In this document: positions 46,317 through 54,192 of the stretch, piece by piece | How the letters are laid out: every line of letters starts with the position of its first letter | Numbering within the stretch: position 1 is the stretch's first letter | Source: Acinetobacter sp. NCu2D-2 | GTDB lineage: Bacteria > Pseudomonadota > Gammaproteobacteria > Pseudomonadales > Moraxellaceae | Length of the DNA stretch: 64,000 nucleotides | Reading direction: 5' to 3' | NCBI RefSeq assembly: GCF_001647675.1 | Contig: NZ_CP015594.1 | Coordinates: 62,001-126,000, forward strand | Position numbers and translations under genes: made by a program | The notes under the pieces: generated by a model | Told to the model about the DNA's origin: nothing | The model's database searches: none | Seen by the model: the letters and a program-made list of their open reading frames with translations, nothing else

Positions 46317-47173
46317 GGGTCTGTTGACATTTGTTGCTTAAAAAAATAGCGAGGTAGTAAAATTAAATCGCCAAACCCAATTTTACTCTCGCTATGCCTC
46401 GTACAATGCTGAATGATCAACACTGGTCTAAGTTACTTTCTATTTTCCGAAATTTTGATATCTATTTCAAATCTAATTTGAGAAATTTTGTCGAAGCCAT
46501 ACTTTATAGAATAAGAACAGGCTGTCCTTGGCGTGATTTGCCTAAAGAATTTGGTTCGTATAACTCAATATTTAAAAAATATAATCGTTGGTGTAAAAAT
46601 GATAAGCTAATGAAAGTATTTAAATTAATTTCTTCAAATGCTGATATGGAATGGGTTTTTATTGACGGTAGTCATGTTCGGGCACACCAACATTCTGCTG
46701 GAATAAAAGATCAGGATATTTCTAAAAGCATTGGTGGAAATAGTTCTAAAATACACTTAGCTGTTGATGCAGATGGCAATCCAATTGAAATTATTATCTC
46801 CGATGGAACGACGCATGACGTCAAGATTGCTCCAAAAATGATTGAAAAACTGGATTTGAGTGAAACGGAAGTATGTTGTGCAGACAAGGGATATGACTCT
46901 GAATCATTAAGGGAACAAATATCTGCGAAAAAAACTAAAGCTAATATTCCAAGAAAATCAAATACACAGTCAAATAATGACCATATGGATTGGTATTTAT
47001 ATAAAATCAGGCACTTAGTTGAGAATGCATTTTGTAGGTTAAAGCAGTTCAGAGGAATAGCAACACGATATGATAAGCTAAAGTGTAGCTATGAGGGTGC
47101 AGTTGCATTAGCTTGTGTATTTATTTGGCTACCTTTATCGGGTAAATTCTATACTTGAAATGTCAACAGACCC
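46317..47173 (+). mobile_element. IS5-family element (IS427 group)
   Basis: Perfect 15 bp-plus inverted repeats: GGGTCTGTTGACATTT at the left and its complement ending 47173. TA is duplicated at both sides. It is 857 bp long with one transposase gene. Confidence 0.9.
46394..47158 (+). CDS. IS5-family transposase
   Basis: A 254-residue DDE transposase in a single frame (many relatives need a frameshift). Features: RTGCPWRDLPKEFGSYNS, FIDGSHVRAHQH, CCADKGYDSESL and the final YxxxRx6E region VENAFCRLKQFRGIATRYD. Confidence 0.93.
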   Translation: MPRTMLNDQHWSKLLSIFRNFDIYFKSNLRNFVEAILYRIRTGCPWRDLPKEFGSYNSIFKKYNRWCKNDKLMKVFKLISSNADMEWVFIDGSHVRAHQHSAGIKDQDISKSIGGNSSKIHLAVDADGNPIEIIISDGTTHDVKIAPKMIEKLDLSETEVCCADKGYDSESLREQISAKKTKANIPRKSNTQSNNDHMDWYLYKIRHLVENAFCRLKQFRGIATRYDKLKCSYEGAVALACVFIWLPLSGKFYT

Positions 47174-47585
47174 TAATGTTCTTTATAAATGTGGTTATTT
47201 AACACGTAAGAAAAATCCCAAAAACAGTAAAGTGTTTTTGTACACAGAGGCACAACCAATTGTGGATTATAGAGCGAAAAAAATTAACGAAAAGATTGAA
47301 AAAGTATTAAAAGAAAAAATGAATACTATCTCAGACAGTTTAAATACAAAAAGCAAAGAAGCTGTGTTCATTAGTGAATTAAAGGTAGAGTATCCAGAAA
47401 TAGCTTGCCAAATTGACGTTATTCAACAAGAACATCTTCAAATTTTGAATGATTTAAGCACCAAAAAAAATGTCATAAAAAACTTATGCAATATTTTAAT
47501 ATAAGTGAATTCTAATATGGAAATAATTTAAAATTGATCAGATAAATCTTCAATTTTCCTATTAAAAAACATTAGGATTCTGATC

Positions 47586-48437
47586 CTAGACAGTATCGTG
47601 GACAACAAATCCCTCTAAATTCTTAAAATATTTCTGTTCAAAGGCTTCTGGGCTTAACCAGCCGTTTGCGGAATGCCTTCTGACCCGATTGTAATAAATC
47701 TCAATATAGTCAAACAAGACTGTATTCGCTTCTTTTCGAGTGGCAAACACACTGCCATGGACCACATGACCTTTCAATGTATGAAAGAAGCTTTCGGTCA
47801 CTGCATTATCCCAACAGTTTCCCCTGCGTGACATACTTTGAACGCAGTTATTCGTCAATAATAGCGCCCTAAAATCACGACTACAGTACTGTGAGCCTTG
47901 GTCCGAATGCACCATGACACCCATTGGATACCCCTGACGAGCCATTGCATAATGAAACGCATCATACACCAATTGACGGTCTATTCGATGGCTGGTTTGC
48001 CAACCGACAATACGACGGCTGAATAGATCCAGCATCACACACAAATACAGCCAACCTTGCTTAGTACGGATATAGGTAATATCCGTTGTCCAGATCTTAT
48101 TGGGTTCATTGACCGTAAATTGACGATCCAACAAGTTAGGCGCTGTAGGCAAACGATGGTTTGAATCAGTCGTATACTTGTATTTACGTGCAATCCTGCT
48201 ACGTAAACCAAGCTTTTTAAGCGTTCTTCCAACGGTTCGTTCGCTCATGCTGTAACCTAAATCATGCATGTCATGTACCAATGAAGGTGCACCCAATCGT
48301 GCATGATGCTGCCAATATACGGCTTTTAAATCATTATATTTCTGCGCTGGATTGGCCTGGCGTTTTCGCCAGGCATAATAGCCTGAAGTGCTGACACCCA
48401 GGCATTGACAGGCAGAAGATACAGTGACTTCATTCAC
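47586..48437 (-). CDS. IS3 transposase OrfB (catalytic part)
   Basis: A 283-residue integrase-core (rve) protein with DDE residues in IWTTDITYIRTKQGW, VMVHSDQGSQYCS and NAVTESFFHTLKGHVVHG. It is expressed mainly as a fusion with OrfA by -1 frameshifting at the A7 tract 48500-48506 (minus strand), after which reading continues SACVLSDRSCQEKYTV into this frame. Confidence 0.92.
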   Translation of the reverse strand: MNEVTVSSACQCLGVSTSGYYAWRKRQANPAQKYNDLKAVYWQHHARLGAPSLVHDMHDLGYSMSERTVGRTLKKLGLRSRIARKYKYTTDSNHRLPTAPNLLDRQFTVNEPNKIWTTDITYIRTKQGWLYLCVMLDLFSRRIVGWQTSHRIDRQLVYDAFHYAMARQGYPMGVMVHSDQGSQYCSRDFRALLLTNNCVQSMSRRGNCWDNAVTESFFHTLKGHVVHGSVFATRKEANTVLFDYIEIYYNRVRRHSANGWLSPEAFEQKYFKNLEGFVVHDTV

Positions 48438-48451
48438 ATCCAGATCTTGAA

Positions 48452-48760
48452 TTACCGTGTACTTTTCTTGGCATGATCTGTCAGAAAGTACACATGCGCT
48501 TTTTTTAAGATGTCATTGGCTTCCCTGAGCTGTTTGACTTCTTTCTCTAATTCTAAGATCCGCTGTTGTTCTGGTGAAAGTTGACGTTTGCTTGAACCTA
48601 CTGGATTGGCTTCACGAATCCATTTGTCTAAAGTTGAATAACCCACACCTAATTTCTGGGCGATTGCAGCTATAGGTTCGTGGGAGTTTGAAAGTGCATA
48701 ATCAATCGCTTGCTGTTTAAATTCAGGACTAAAACGTTTAGCCATTTCTTGAATCTCCAA
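48452..48760 (-). CDS. IS3 OrfA (helix-turn-helix)
   Basis: A 102-residue protein with a transposase-type helix-turn-helix (RFSPEFKQQAIDYALSN ... YSTLDKWIREAN) and a leucine zipper (LELEKEVKQLREANDILKKA). The A7 slippery tract lies at the end of the zipper. Confidence 0.92.
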   Translation of the reverse strand: MEIQEMAKRFSPEFKQQAIDYALSNSHEPIAAIAQKLGVGYSTLDKWIREANPVGSSKRQLSPEQQRILELEKEVKQLREANDILKKAHVYFLTDHAKKSTR

Positions 48761-48875
48761 AGATTAAAGTTACGTTATCTTTAGAGGGACGTGCTGTCCA
48801 TTATTTTGGCTAGGATCAGTATTTCATCCGCAGATTATGCATGAATATTTAAAATTCTTCGGTACAAATAATCAG

Positions 48876-49914
48876 GGCTTTGTTGCACAAACCTATCTGT
48901 AAAGGCTTTTTCAGCGATATAATTTCCAAATGAATAAGCCTACACAGAAAATCTACCGCACAACCAATTGGCCCGCATATAACCGAGCACTCATGAGTCG
49001 CGGAAATATTGCCATTTGGTTTGATCCTGCTACGCAATGGTATGCGCCATCAAAAGGCAAACAAGGGCGAAATCAAACCTACTCCGACGCAGCCATCCAA
49101 TGCTGCTTAATGATTAAATCCTTATTCCGTCTATCTTTACGTATGGTCACTGGCTTTGTGCAAAGTCTGATTAAACTTTGCGGATTAAATTGGACCGCAC
49201 CAGATTACAGTACGCTTTGTAGAAGACAAAAGCATATTGATATTGCAATCAGCTACCAAAAAAGTAGCGATGGGCTGCATCTACTCGTAGACTCTACAGG
49301 CATGAAGTTTCTAGGTGAGGGCGAATGGAAACGCAAGAAACATGGAGCTGAATATCGTCGCCAATGGCGTAAACTACATATTGGTATAGATGCCAAAATC
49401 CTACAAATACGCGCTATTCAGCTCACAACCAATAATGTCAGTGATTCACAGGTGCTTGGTGATTTACTTAATCAGATTCCACAAGATGAGCAGATTGACT
49501 CTGTTTATACCGATGGAGCTTATGACACCAAGCAATGCCGTCAGGTTATTGCAGATCGGCAAGCACATGCGGTGATTCCACCTAGAAAAAATGCGAAACC
49601 ATGGAAAGATACAAAAAGTAGCTCGCTAGAGCGAAATGAATTACTTCGAACAGTTAAACGTTTAGGCAGGACATTATGGAAAAAATGGTCAGGCTATCAT
49701 CGCCGCAGTTTGGTGGAAACCAAGATGCATTGCATCAAATTATTAGGCGATAAATTAATGGCAAGAAGCTTTCCTAGTCAGGTGAATGAAATTCATGCAC
49801 GTGTAGCAGTCCTCAACAGATTTACGGAATTAGGTCGACCACTTACCCAAGTTACGCCTTAAATTTGGCTCAATTAGGGGCGCTTTGCATTTCAAATCTT
49901 TGTGCAACAAAGCC
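48876..49914 (+). mobile_element. IS5-family element, IS903 group (IS17-like)
   Basis: Inverted repeats GGCTTTGTTGCACAAA at both ends. Length 1039 bp. The adjacent 9-mers (AATAATCAG and TATCAAAAG) differ, so the target duplication usual for this group is absent. It lies 56 bases from the IS3 element. Confidence 0.9.
48930..49862 (+). CDS. IS903-group transposase (IS17-like)
   Basis: A 310-residue DDE transposase: LHLLVDSTGMKFLGEGEW, SVYTDGAYDTKQCRQV and SLVETKMHCIKLLGDKLMAR. The start MNKPTQKIYRTTNW is typical for the Acinetobacter IS17-like proteins. Confidence 0.93.
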   Translation: MNKPTQKIYRTTNWPAYNRALMSRGNIAIWFDPATQWYAPSKGKQGRNQTYSDAAIQCCLMIKSLFRLSLRMVTGFVQSLIKLCGLNWTAPDYSTLCRRQKHIDIAISYQKSSDGLHLLVDSTGMKFLGEGEWKRKKHGAEYRRQWRKLHIGIDAKILQIRAIQLTTNNVSDSQVLGDLLNQIPQDEQIDSVYTDGAYDTKQCRQVIADRQAHAVIPPRKNAKPWKDTKSSSLERNELLRTVKRLGRTLWKKWSGYHRRSLVETKMHCIKLLGDKLMARSFPSQVNEIHARVAVLNRFTELGRPLTQVTP

Positions 49915-50019
49915 TATCAAAAGCATAACAGAGCTTTTAAATATTTTGTCTATTTTTTATTCAGTTTGTTATTGTTATTTTGTTTAAATATGATACTGAA
50001 TGTAGTACACAGAACGCAA

Positions 50020-50196
50020 GCACCGAAAAATAATCAGCAGGTATGGCGTGAGCTTGAAGAAGCGACTCGTGCCATTGTGACCAAACAAAAATTAGATGTC
50101 TACGTTGTTACGGGTCCGATTTTTGCGGCTAAAAAATTAAAGACCATCGGTAAAGGCGTGATCGTACCGACCGCCACTTATAAAGCCATCTATCTT
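50020..50196 (+). pseudogene. NUC1-type endonuclease, middle part (continuation of 39476)
   Basis: Fifty-nine codons continuing the host nuclease after the 10 kb insertion: APKNNQQVWRELEEATR (metal-ligand Asn), LDVYVVTGPIFAAKKLK and VIVPTATYKAIYL. It then breaks off where the IS200/IS605 element begins. The remaining about 90 codons of the gene, as judged from the paralogue at 41110, are not found on the other side of that element. Confidence 0.88.
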
Positions 50197-50250
50197 AAAG
50201 TGAAAGAGGACTCCACCCGACAGTCAGGGTGGAGGTGAATTTCAAGGATT

Positions 50251-50649
50251 TTAACCTTGTTGGTTTTCAATGTATTTTTTAATAATATCCAAAGGTGCGC
50301 CACCACAAGACCCTGCAAAATATGAGCGTGACCACAAAACAGGTTTTGCATAACTACCACGTAAATCCAAAAACTCATTTCTCATTCTTCTGCTTGTTAC
50401 TGATTTTAAGTTATTTACCAATTTACTGAGTTGAACTGTCGGTGGATACTGAATAAGCATGTGAACATGGTCAGCTTCACCATTACATTCCTTTAATTCC
50501 GCATCAAACTCTTTGCGGATTTCAGATGCACACTCAATAAAATACTTATGATGCAACTCACCTAGAATTTTCTTTCTGTACTTAGTAATAAACACTAAAT
50601 GTACATGCAAATTAAAGGCTGAATGTCGGTTTTTATATATTTCTGTCAT
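50251..50649 (-). CDS. tnpA: IS200/IS605 transposase TnpA (Y1 HUH)
   Basis: A 132-residue single-strand transposase. HUH motif HVHM and catalytic Tyr in DIIKKYIENQ; NLHVHLVFITKYRKK is the typical N-terminus. Intact. It moves the element as single-stranded DNA between hairpin ends. Confidence 0.94.
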   Translation of the reverse strand: MTEIYKNRHSAFNLHVHLVFITKYRKKILGELHHKYFIECASEIRKEFDAELKECNGEADHVHMLIQYPPTVQLSKLVNNLKSVTSRRMRNEFLDLRGSYAKPVLWSRSYFAGSCGGAPLDIIKKYIENQQG

Positions 50650-50707
50650 TGGTGAATGGCTTAATTAGTGGTAGTATTTATACATATTAACATATACACA
50701 CTCATTT

Positions 50708-52012
50708 ATGAAAATCAACAAAGCGTACAAATTTAGGCTTGAGCCTAATGCAGAACAGGAGCTTGTTTTAAACAAGTTGCTTGGTTCTGCACGTTTTGTT
50801 TGGAATCAGATATTGGCTGCATCATTCGAGATGCTTGCTAATAATGAGCGAATTAACAAAGTTAATTTAGTTAATAAAATCCCTGAATTGCGCAAAAAGC
50901 CTGAGTGTGCTTTTTTAGAAAACAGTTCAAATGGTGTCTCACTTCAACAAAAAGTTCGTGATCTTGGTGATGCTTGGGGTAAATTCTTCGATAAAAAAGA
51001 ACAAGCCAAGCTAAAGCAAAAACCATTCAAAGCTAAGAAGCCAAAATTTTTTAAATTACCCGATGGTAATGAAATTCAACTTAGACCACTCATGCCACGA
51101 TTCAAGAAAAAATCAGATGGTTATGATTCAATTCGTATTGTTCAATTTAATAGGTATTGTTGGGTTAAAGGCAACCAAGTTAAATTGCCTAGTGATATTG
51201 GCGTTGTAAAATTTAGAAAATCACAAGATATTTTAGGCGAGATTAAGAACGCCACAATCTCAAAGCATGTTGGCAAGTGGTATATCTCTTTTGGTGTTGA
51301 AAACACAATTGAAACACCAATTCACCCATCTAAATCAGCTATTGGTGTTGATCTTGGCATCAAGAAATTGGTCACAACCTCTAATGGTCAGGTATTCAAC
51401 CCGATCAATAGTTTTAAAGCCAATCAAGTGAAATTAGCTAGACTTCAACGCAAGTTGAAAAAGAAAACCAAGTTCAGTGAAAATTGGAAAAAACTTAATT
51501 TAAAAGTTAATAAACTACATCATCATATTGCCAATATTCGGCATGACTACTTGCACAAAGTCACTACAACTCTCAGCAAAAACCACGCAATGATCGTAGT
51601 TGAGGACTTAAAAGTAGCTAATATGTCGAAGTCTGCAAAAGGCTCAATTGAGAAAAAAGGAAAGAATGTTAAAGCCAAATCAGGCTTAAACAAATCAATC
51701 CTAGATCAAGGGTGGTCAATGCTTGTTGATATGTTGGAGTATAAGCAACAATGGCGAGGTGGCTTACTTGTTAAAGTTGACCCTAAATATACAAGTCAGA
51801 CTTGTAGTTCATGTGGTCATGTTGCAAAAGAAAATAGGCTCACTCAGGCAAACTTTAACTGTATTGAGTGTGGTTTTAGCGAGAATGCGGATATAAATGC
51901 TTCTCGCAATATTTTGGCGGTGGGACACACCGTTTTGTCTGTGGAGGGTGGATGCGGTAAAGGTCGCCTTGTGAAGCAGAAAGCAAGCGAAATCCGTGAG
52001 GGAGTCGCCTAA
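50708..52012 (+). CDS. tnpB: TnpB, RNA-guided nuclease of IS200/IS605
   Basis: A 434-residue TnpB. The RuvC catalytic residues are Asp215 (IGVDLGIKKL), Glu299 (MIVVEDLKV) and Asp395 (NADINASRN). A zinc ribbon CSSCGH ... CIECGF lies between the last two. All are present, so it is probably active as an omega-RNA-guided DNA nuclease, the ancestor type of Cas12. The guide would come from the sequence beyond the right end. Confidence 0.95.
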   Translation: MKINKAYKFRLEPNAEQELVLNKLLGSARFVWNQILAASFEMLANNERINKVNLVNKIPELRKKPECAFLENSSNGVSLQQKVRDLGDAWGKFFDKKEQAKLKQKPFKAKKPKFFKLPDGNEIQLRPLMPRFKKKSDGYDSIRIVQFNRYCWVKGNQVKLPSDIGVVKFRKSQDILGEIKNATISKHVGKWYISFGVENTIETPIHPSKSAIGVDLGIKKLVTTSNGQVFNPINSFKANQVKLARLQRKLKKKTKFSENWKKLNLKVNKLHHHIANIRHDYLHKVTTTLSKNHAMIVVEDLKVANMSKSAKGSIEKKGKNVKAKSGLNKSILDQGWSMLVDMLEYKQQWRGGLLVKVDPKYTSQTCSSCGHVAKENRLTQANFNCIECGFSENADINASRNILAVGHTVLSVEGGCGKGRLVKQKASEIREGVA

Positions 52013-52072
52013 GAGCTTTTGCTTTTAGAATCCTCCACTTGAGCTAGTCGAAAGTGGTGGGAGTGTGTCAAA
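51960..52072 (+). ncRNA. Predicted omega RNA scaffold (tnpB 3' end plus right end)
   Basis: In characterised TnpB systems the guide RNA overlaps the end of tnpB and the right-end hairpin, and its last part is read from flanking DNA. Here that predicts a scaffold ending at about 52072 and a guide from 52073 onward (CATTCAGCAAGATATTTATC). This comes from the family, not from a visible promoter. Confidence 0.5.
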
Positions 52073-52189
52073 CATTCAGCAAGATATTTATCCATAAGCT
52101 ATTTTCCTTGTTGTTTTAATTTATTGTTGTTGATTGTTTTTTGAACTTTTTCAGTTTATTTAATTAGCTCGATGATCACAACGACTATT

Positions 52190-53197
52190 TTAAAGGGTTA
52201 AACTATTTTGAATGCGCCATTGCTGTGGTGTCAGCTTGGTCCATTGTTTAAATGCCCGTTGAAATGCACTTTGTTCTGAATAGCCTAATAGCAACGCAAT
52301 TTCTTGAAGGCTTAAATTGGCATCTTTTAAGTATTCGGTAGCCATCATGCAGCGTATTTCCTGCATGCGCTGTTGATAGGTTTTGCCTTGCATTTGTAAA
52401 TGGCGTTGCAACTGTCTGACTGACATATTCATTTGCTTTGCGATATGTTCAATTTGGAACATATTTTTTTGCAAGCCCGTTAAAATCGCTTGTTGTAAGC
52501 GATGATCAGCGGGGCGGGTATTTGGCAGTTGTTCCAAAAGTGCTTCGGCTTGCTGTCTTAATAATTGTTGTAAAGTTTGATCGCCTTTTTTTAATGGTCG
52601 ATTCAGTTCCGATACCGCCATTAAAACTTGTGTTTTCGCCTGACCAAAACGGACTTTGCAGCGGAAGTATTGTTCATAGACTAAGGTGTGTTTTGCGCTT
52701 TGATGCTGAAAATGAATTTCTTTTAAACGGATGTCTTGAATATCGAGAATCGATTTTAAAAATTCCATCATCAATGCAATCGCAATCTCATCAGTAATTT
52801 GCGCCGTCATATTAAAGGGAATTTCGTCCCAAGCGATGGATAAAAAATCATCCTGAACCGAGACTTGAAGTGGAGTACCGTCATAAACCAAACGATGATA
52901 GTCATGGTAACGCATTAGGGCATCGCCTAAAGTTTCGCAGGACAGAACGACATAGGCCAAAATACCCAGATGCTTCGGTTGAACCAAAGCAGCAATTTCC
53001 AGTCCTAGTCCAGGGCGTTGTAATTGTTGGTCTAAAGCGACCAGTAAATCACGCCAAATCACATAATCGAAACGATCAACATTCTGAATATCTTTGAGTT
53101 TTTTGGGAATCTCTACGCCTTTATGCTCATAATAGGCATAGAGCAAGTGGGCTAAGCCACCATAAATTGATCCTACATAATCACTAGAAACTTGCAT
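52190..53197 (-). CDS. AraC-family regulator (OruR/arabinose-binding-like type)
   Basis: A 335-residue regulator. The N-terminal domain (about 20-205) is of the AraC arabinose-binding-like type seen in OruR-like regulators, with GLEIAALVQPKHLGILAYVV. The C-terminal double helix-turn-helix has QMNMSVRQLQRHLQMQG and LSLQEIALLLGYSEQSAFQRAFKQW. It is divergent from the hydroxylase-like gene 109 bases away, which is its probable target. Confidence 0.88.
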   Translation of the reverse strand: MQVSSDYVGSIYGGLAHLLYAYYEHKGVEIPKKLKDIQNVDRFDYVIWRDLLVALDQQLQRPGLGLEIAALVQPKHLGILAYVVLSCETLGDALMRYHDYHRLVYDGTPLQVSVQDDFLSIAWDEIPFNMTAQITDEIAIALMMEFLKSILDIQDIRLKEIHFQHQSAKHTLVYEQYFRCKVRFGQAKTQVLMAVSELNRPLKKGDQTLQQLLRQQAEALLEQLPNTRPADHRLQQAILTGLQKNMFQIEHIAKQMNMSVRQLQRHLQMQGKTYQQRMQEIRCMMATEYLKDANLSLQEIALLLGYSEQSAFQRAFKQWTKLTPQQWRIQNSLTL

Positions 53198-53306
53198 TTA
53201 TAATTCTTTTATTCTGTCGTGTTTTGTCAATCATATTCATTTTTTTGGTCAATATCTAGTCTTTCATATTGCTTATAGTGAAATAAGCGATTAGGAGGAC
53301 CAACAT

Positions 53307-53918
53307 ATGTGGAAAGGATTTATTGCAGGGCTTGTTGTCGCCAATGGTTTTGAATGGGTCGCACACAAATATGTTTTGCATGGTGTGCATCGTCAGGGTA
53401 AAACACGCTTTAGCCCTGTGCCCAAAAGTATGCGTTCGCATTGGGAGCACCATCGCGAAGTTCGCAAAACCTCTTTTTTTGATCATGGTTATGTGGAGGG
53501 TTTATCCAACTGGCGAACCATGAATGAAGTGCAGTCACTTGCTGTGGTGGTCGGTGTTTTCGGTTTGGCTTTTTATCCTTTTTCAAAAGGCATGGCTTTA
53601 TCAACCGTTTATAGTGCATGTAACTATTATTATATCCATCGACATGCACACTTAGAGCCTGAGTGGGCGATGAAAAAAATCCCATGGCATTATGATCATC
53701 ATATGAATAGTAATCAGGATGCGAACTGGTGTGTGACCAAACCTTGGTTTGATTATGTGATGGGAACGCGTGTGATTTCTTCTCCTGAATTACAGGAAAA
53801 CAATCCTTTGGGCATCGCATTACCAAAAAGAATCTCAAATTTACTGAATCAGGTTGTTAAGCGTTATCGACCAGTGAAGTGGACAGTTAAACAAGACAGG
53901 TTTTCAATAAGTTCCTAA
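53307..53918 (+). CDS. Fatty-acid hydroxylase / sterol desaturase superfamily protein
   Basis: A 203-residue membrane protein with the histidine clusters of diiron hydroxylases: HKYVLHG, HWEHHRE, HRHAH and WHYDHHM. Hydrophobic segments at the N-terminus and in the middle fit a membrane enzyme. The substrate is unknown; fatty-acid or carotenoid hydroxylation are options. TTAGGAGG lies nine bases before the ATG, a strong ribosome binding site. The AraC-type neighbour probably regulates it. Confidence 0.85.
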   Translation: MWKGFIAGLVVANGFEWVAHKYVLHGVHRQGKTRFSPVPKSMRSHWEHHREVRKTSFFDHGYVEGLSNWRTMNEVQSLAVVVGVFGLAFYPFSKGMALSTVYSACNYYYIHRHAHLEPEWAMKKIPWHYDHHMNSNQDANWCVTKPWFDYVMGTRVISSPELQENNPLGIALPKRISNLLNQVVKRYRPVKWTVKQDRFSISS

Positions 53919-53984
53919 ACAATAAGCTAAATTTTTTAAAAATGTCGTCATTTGTCAATAAATTGTTCAGCTATTGTCAATCCT

Positions 53985-54102
53985 AGCTAACAAATATGCC
54001 CTATATTTGCTTTGTCCAAGAATCTTTAGTCAGTTCTTGGTACTGGAGTGAGAGCTTCACCTATTCTGAATACCAAGTGCTGTAGTCTTTCTTGGTTTTG
54101 AT
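53985..54102 (+). ncRNA. Candidate structured RNA before a strong terminator
   Basis: Between two genes, the sequence can form CCAAGAA / TTCTTGG (54016-54040) or alternatively CTTGGTA / TACCAAG (54036-54077) enclosing GTGA / TCAC. The two stems share a strand, as in a switch. It is followed immediately by a strong terminator. No family is recognised, and the promoter is not clear. Confidence 0.35.
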
Positions 54103-54129
54103 AAGGAGTCGAAAGGCTCCTTTTTTTTA
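54103..54129 (+). terminator. Strong rho-independent terminator
   Basis: Stem AAGGAGTC-GAAA-GGCTCCTT (a GAAA tetraloop) followed by eight Ts. It is not directly behind a coding gene (180 bases after the hydroxylase stop), which suggests a non-coding transcript or a long 3' UTR. Confidence 0.85.
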
Positions 54130-54144
54130 TGCTTAATTTTGTGC

Positions 54145-54173
54145 ACAAAAAAAAGAGTGCCGAAGCACTCTTT
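54145..54173 (-). terminator. Terminator of hisF
   Basis: Stem AAAGAGTGC / GCACTCTTT with a CGAA loop and a T-run on the minus strand. Confidence 0.88.
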
Positions 54174-54192
54174 CCTAAAAAATGGTCTTCAA

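Larger units (their letters stand above)
46163..47504 (+). pseudogene. Regulator-like gene interrupted by an IS5-family element
   Basis: The two parts, 46163-46316 (MSKRVLPFYNRFFDLFERL ... KIYKGI) and 47176-47504 (VLYKCGYLTRKKNPKNSKVF ... NLCNILI), join in frame when the IS and one TA are removed, giving a protein of about 161 residues. A helical N-terminus and the region LYKCGYLTRKKNPKNSKVFLYT resemble a winged-helix, with a coiled C-terminus. The family is not recognised. It is divergent from the XRE gene, so the pair may have been a regulatory unit. Confidence 0.72.
47580..48819 (-). mobile_element. IS3-family element
   Basis: The ends are CTGATCCTAG at the left and its reverse complement ending 48819. 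The element carries orfA and orfB with an A7 slippery tract. The 3-4 bases outside each end differ, so no target duplication is visible, suggesting later rearrangement. Confidence 0.88.
39983..50015. mobile_element. 10 kb insertion (nuclease island) with terminal inverted repeats
   Basis: The insertion splits a nuclease codon series exactly, and GCAA is present on both sides (39979-39982 and 50016-50019), as expected for a 4 bp target duplication. The two ends are related in inverted orientation: both begin (T/G)TTCTGT and, 11-13 bases further in, share TATCATATTT. It carries five to six envelope-type nuclease-related genes, two regulators and four IS elements. No transposase outside the known IS elements was found, so the element is non-autonomous, decayed, or moved by a helper. 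Inner IS elements may have deleted part of it. Confidence 0.75.
50197..52072. mobile_element. IS200/IS605-family element with TnpA and TnpB
   Basis: Divergent tnpA (minus) and tnpB (plus). The left end has a perfect hairpin (CTCCACCC / GGGTGGAG, 50211-50234), and the right end the hairpin CCACTT / AAGTGG (52035-52057). The left border is approximate. The right border is set by identity with positions 1-58. As expected for this family there are no inverted repeats or target duplication. Confidence 0.88.

Noticed and set aside
49885..50238. Independent 117-residue membrane protein gene
   Set aside because: The frame starts inside the IS17-like end and crosses the island border; only the part from 50020 is real coding sequence, belonging to the split nuclease.
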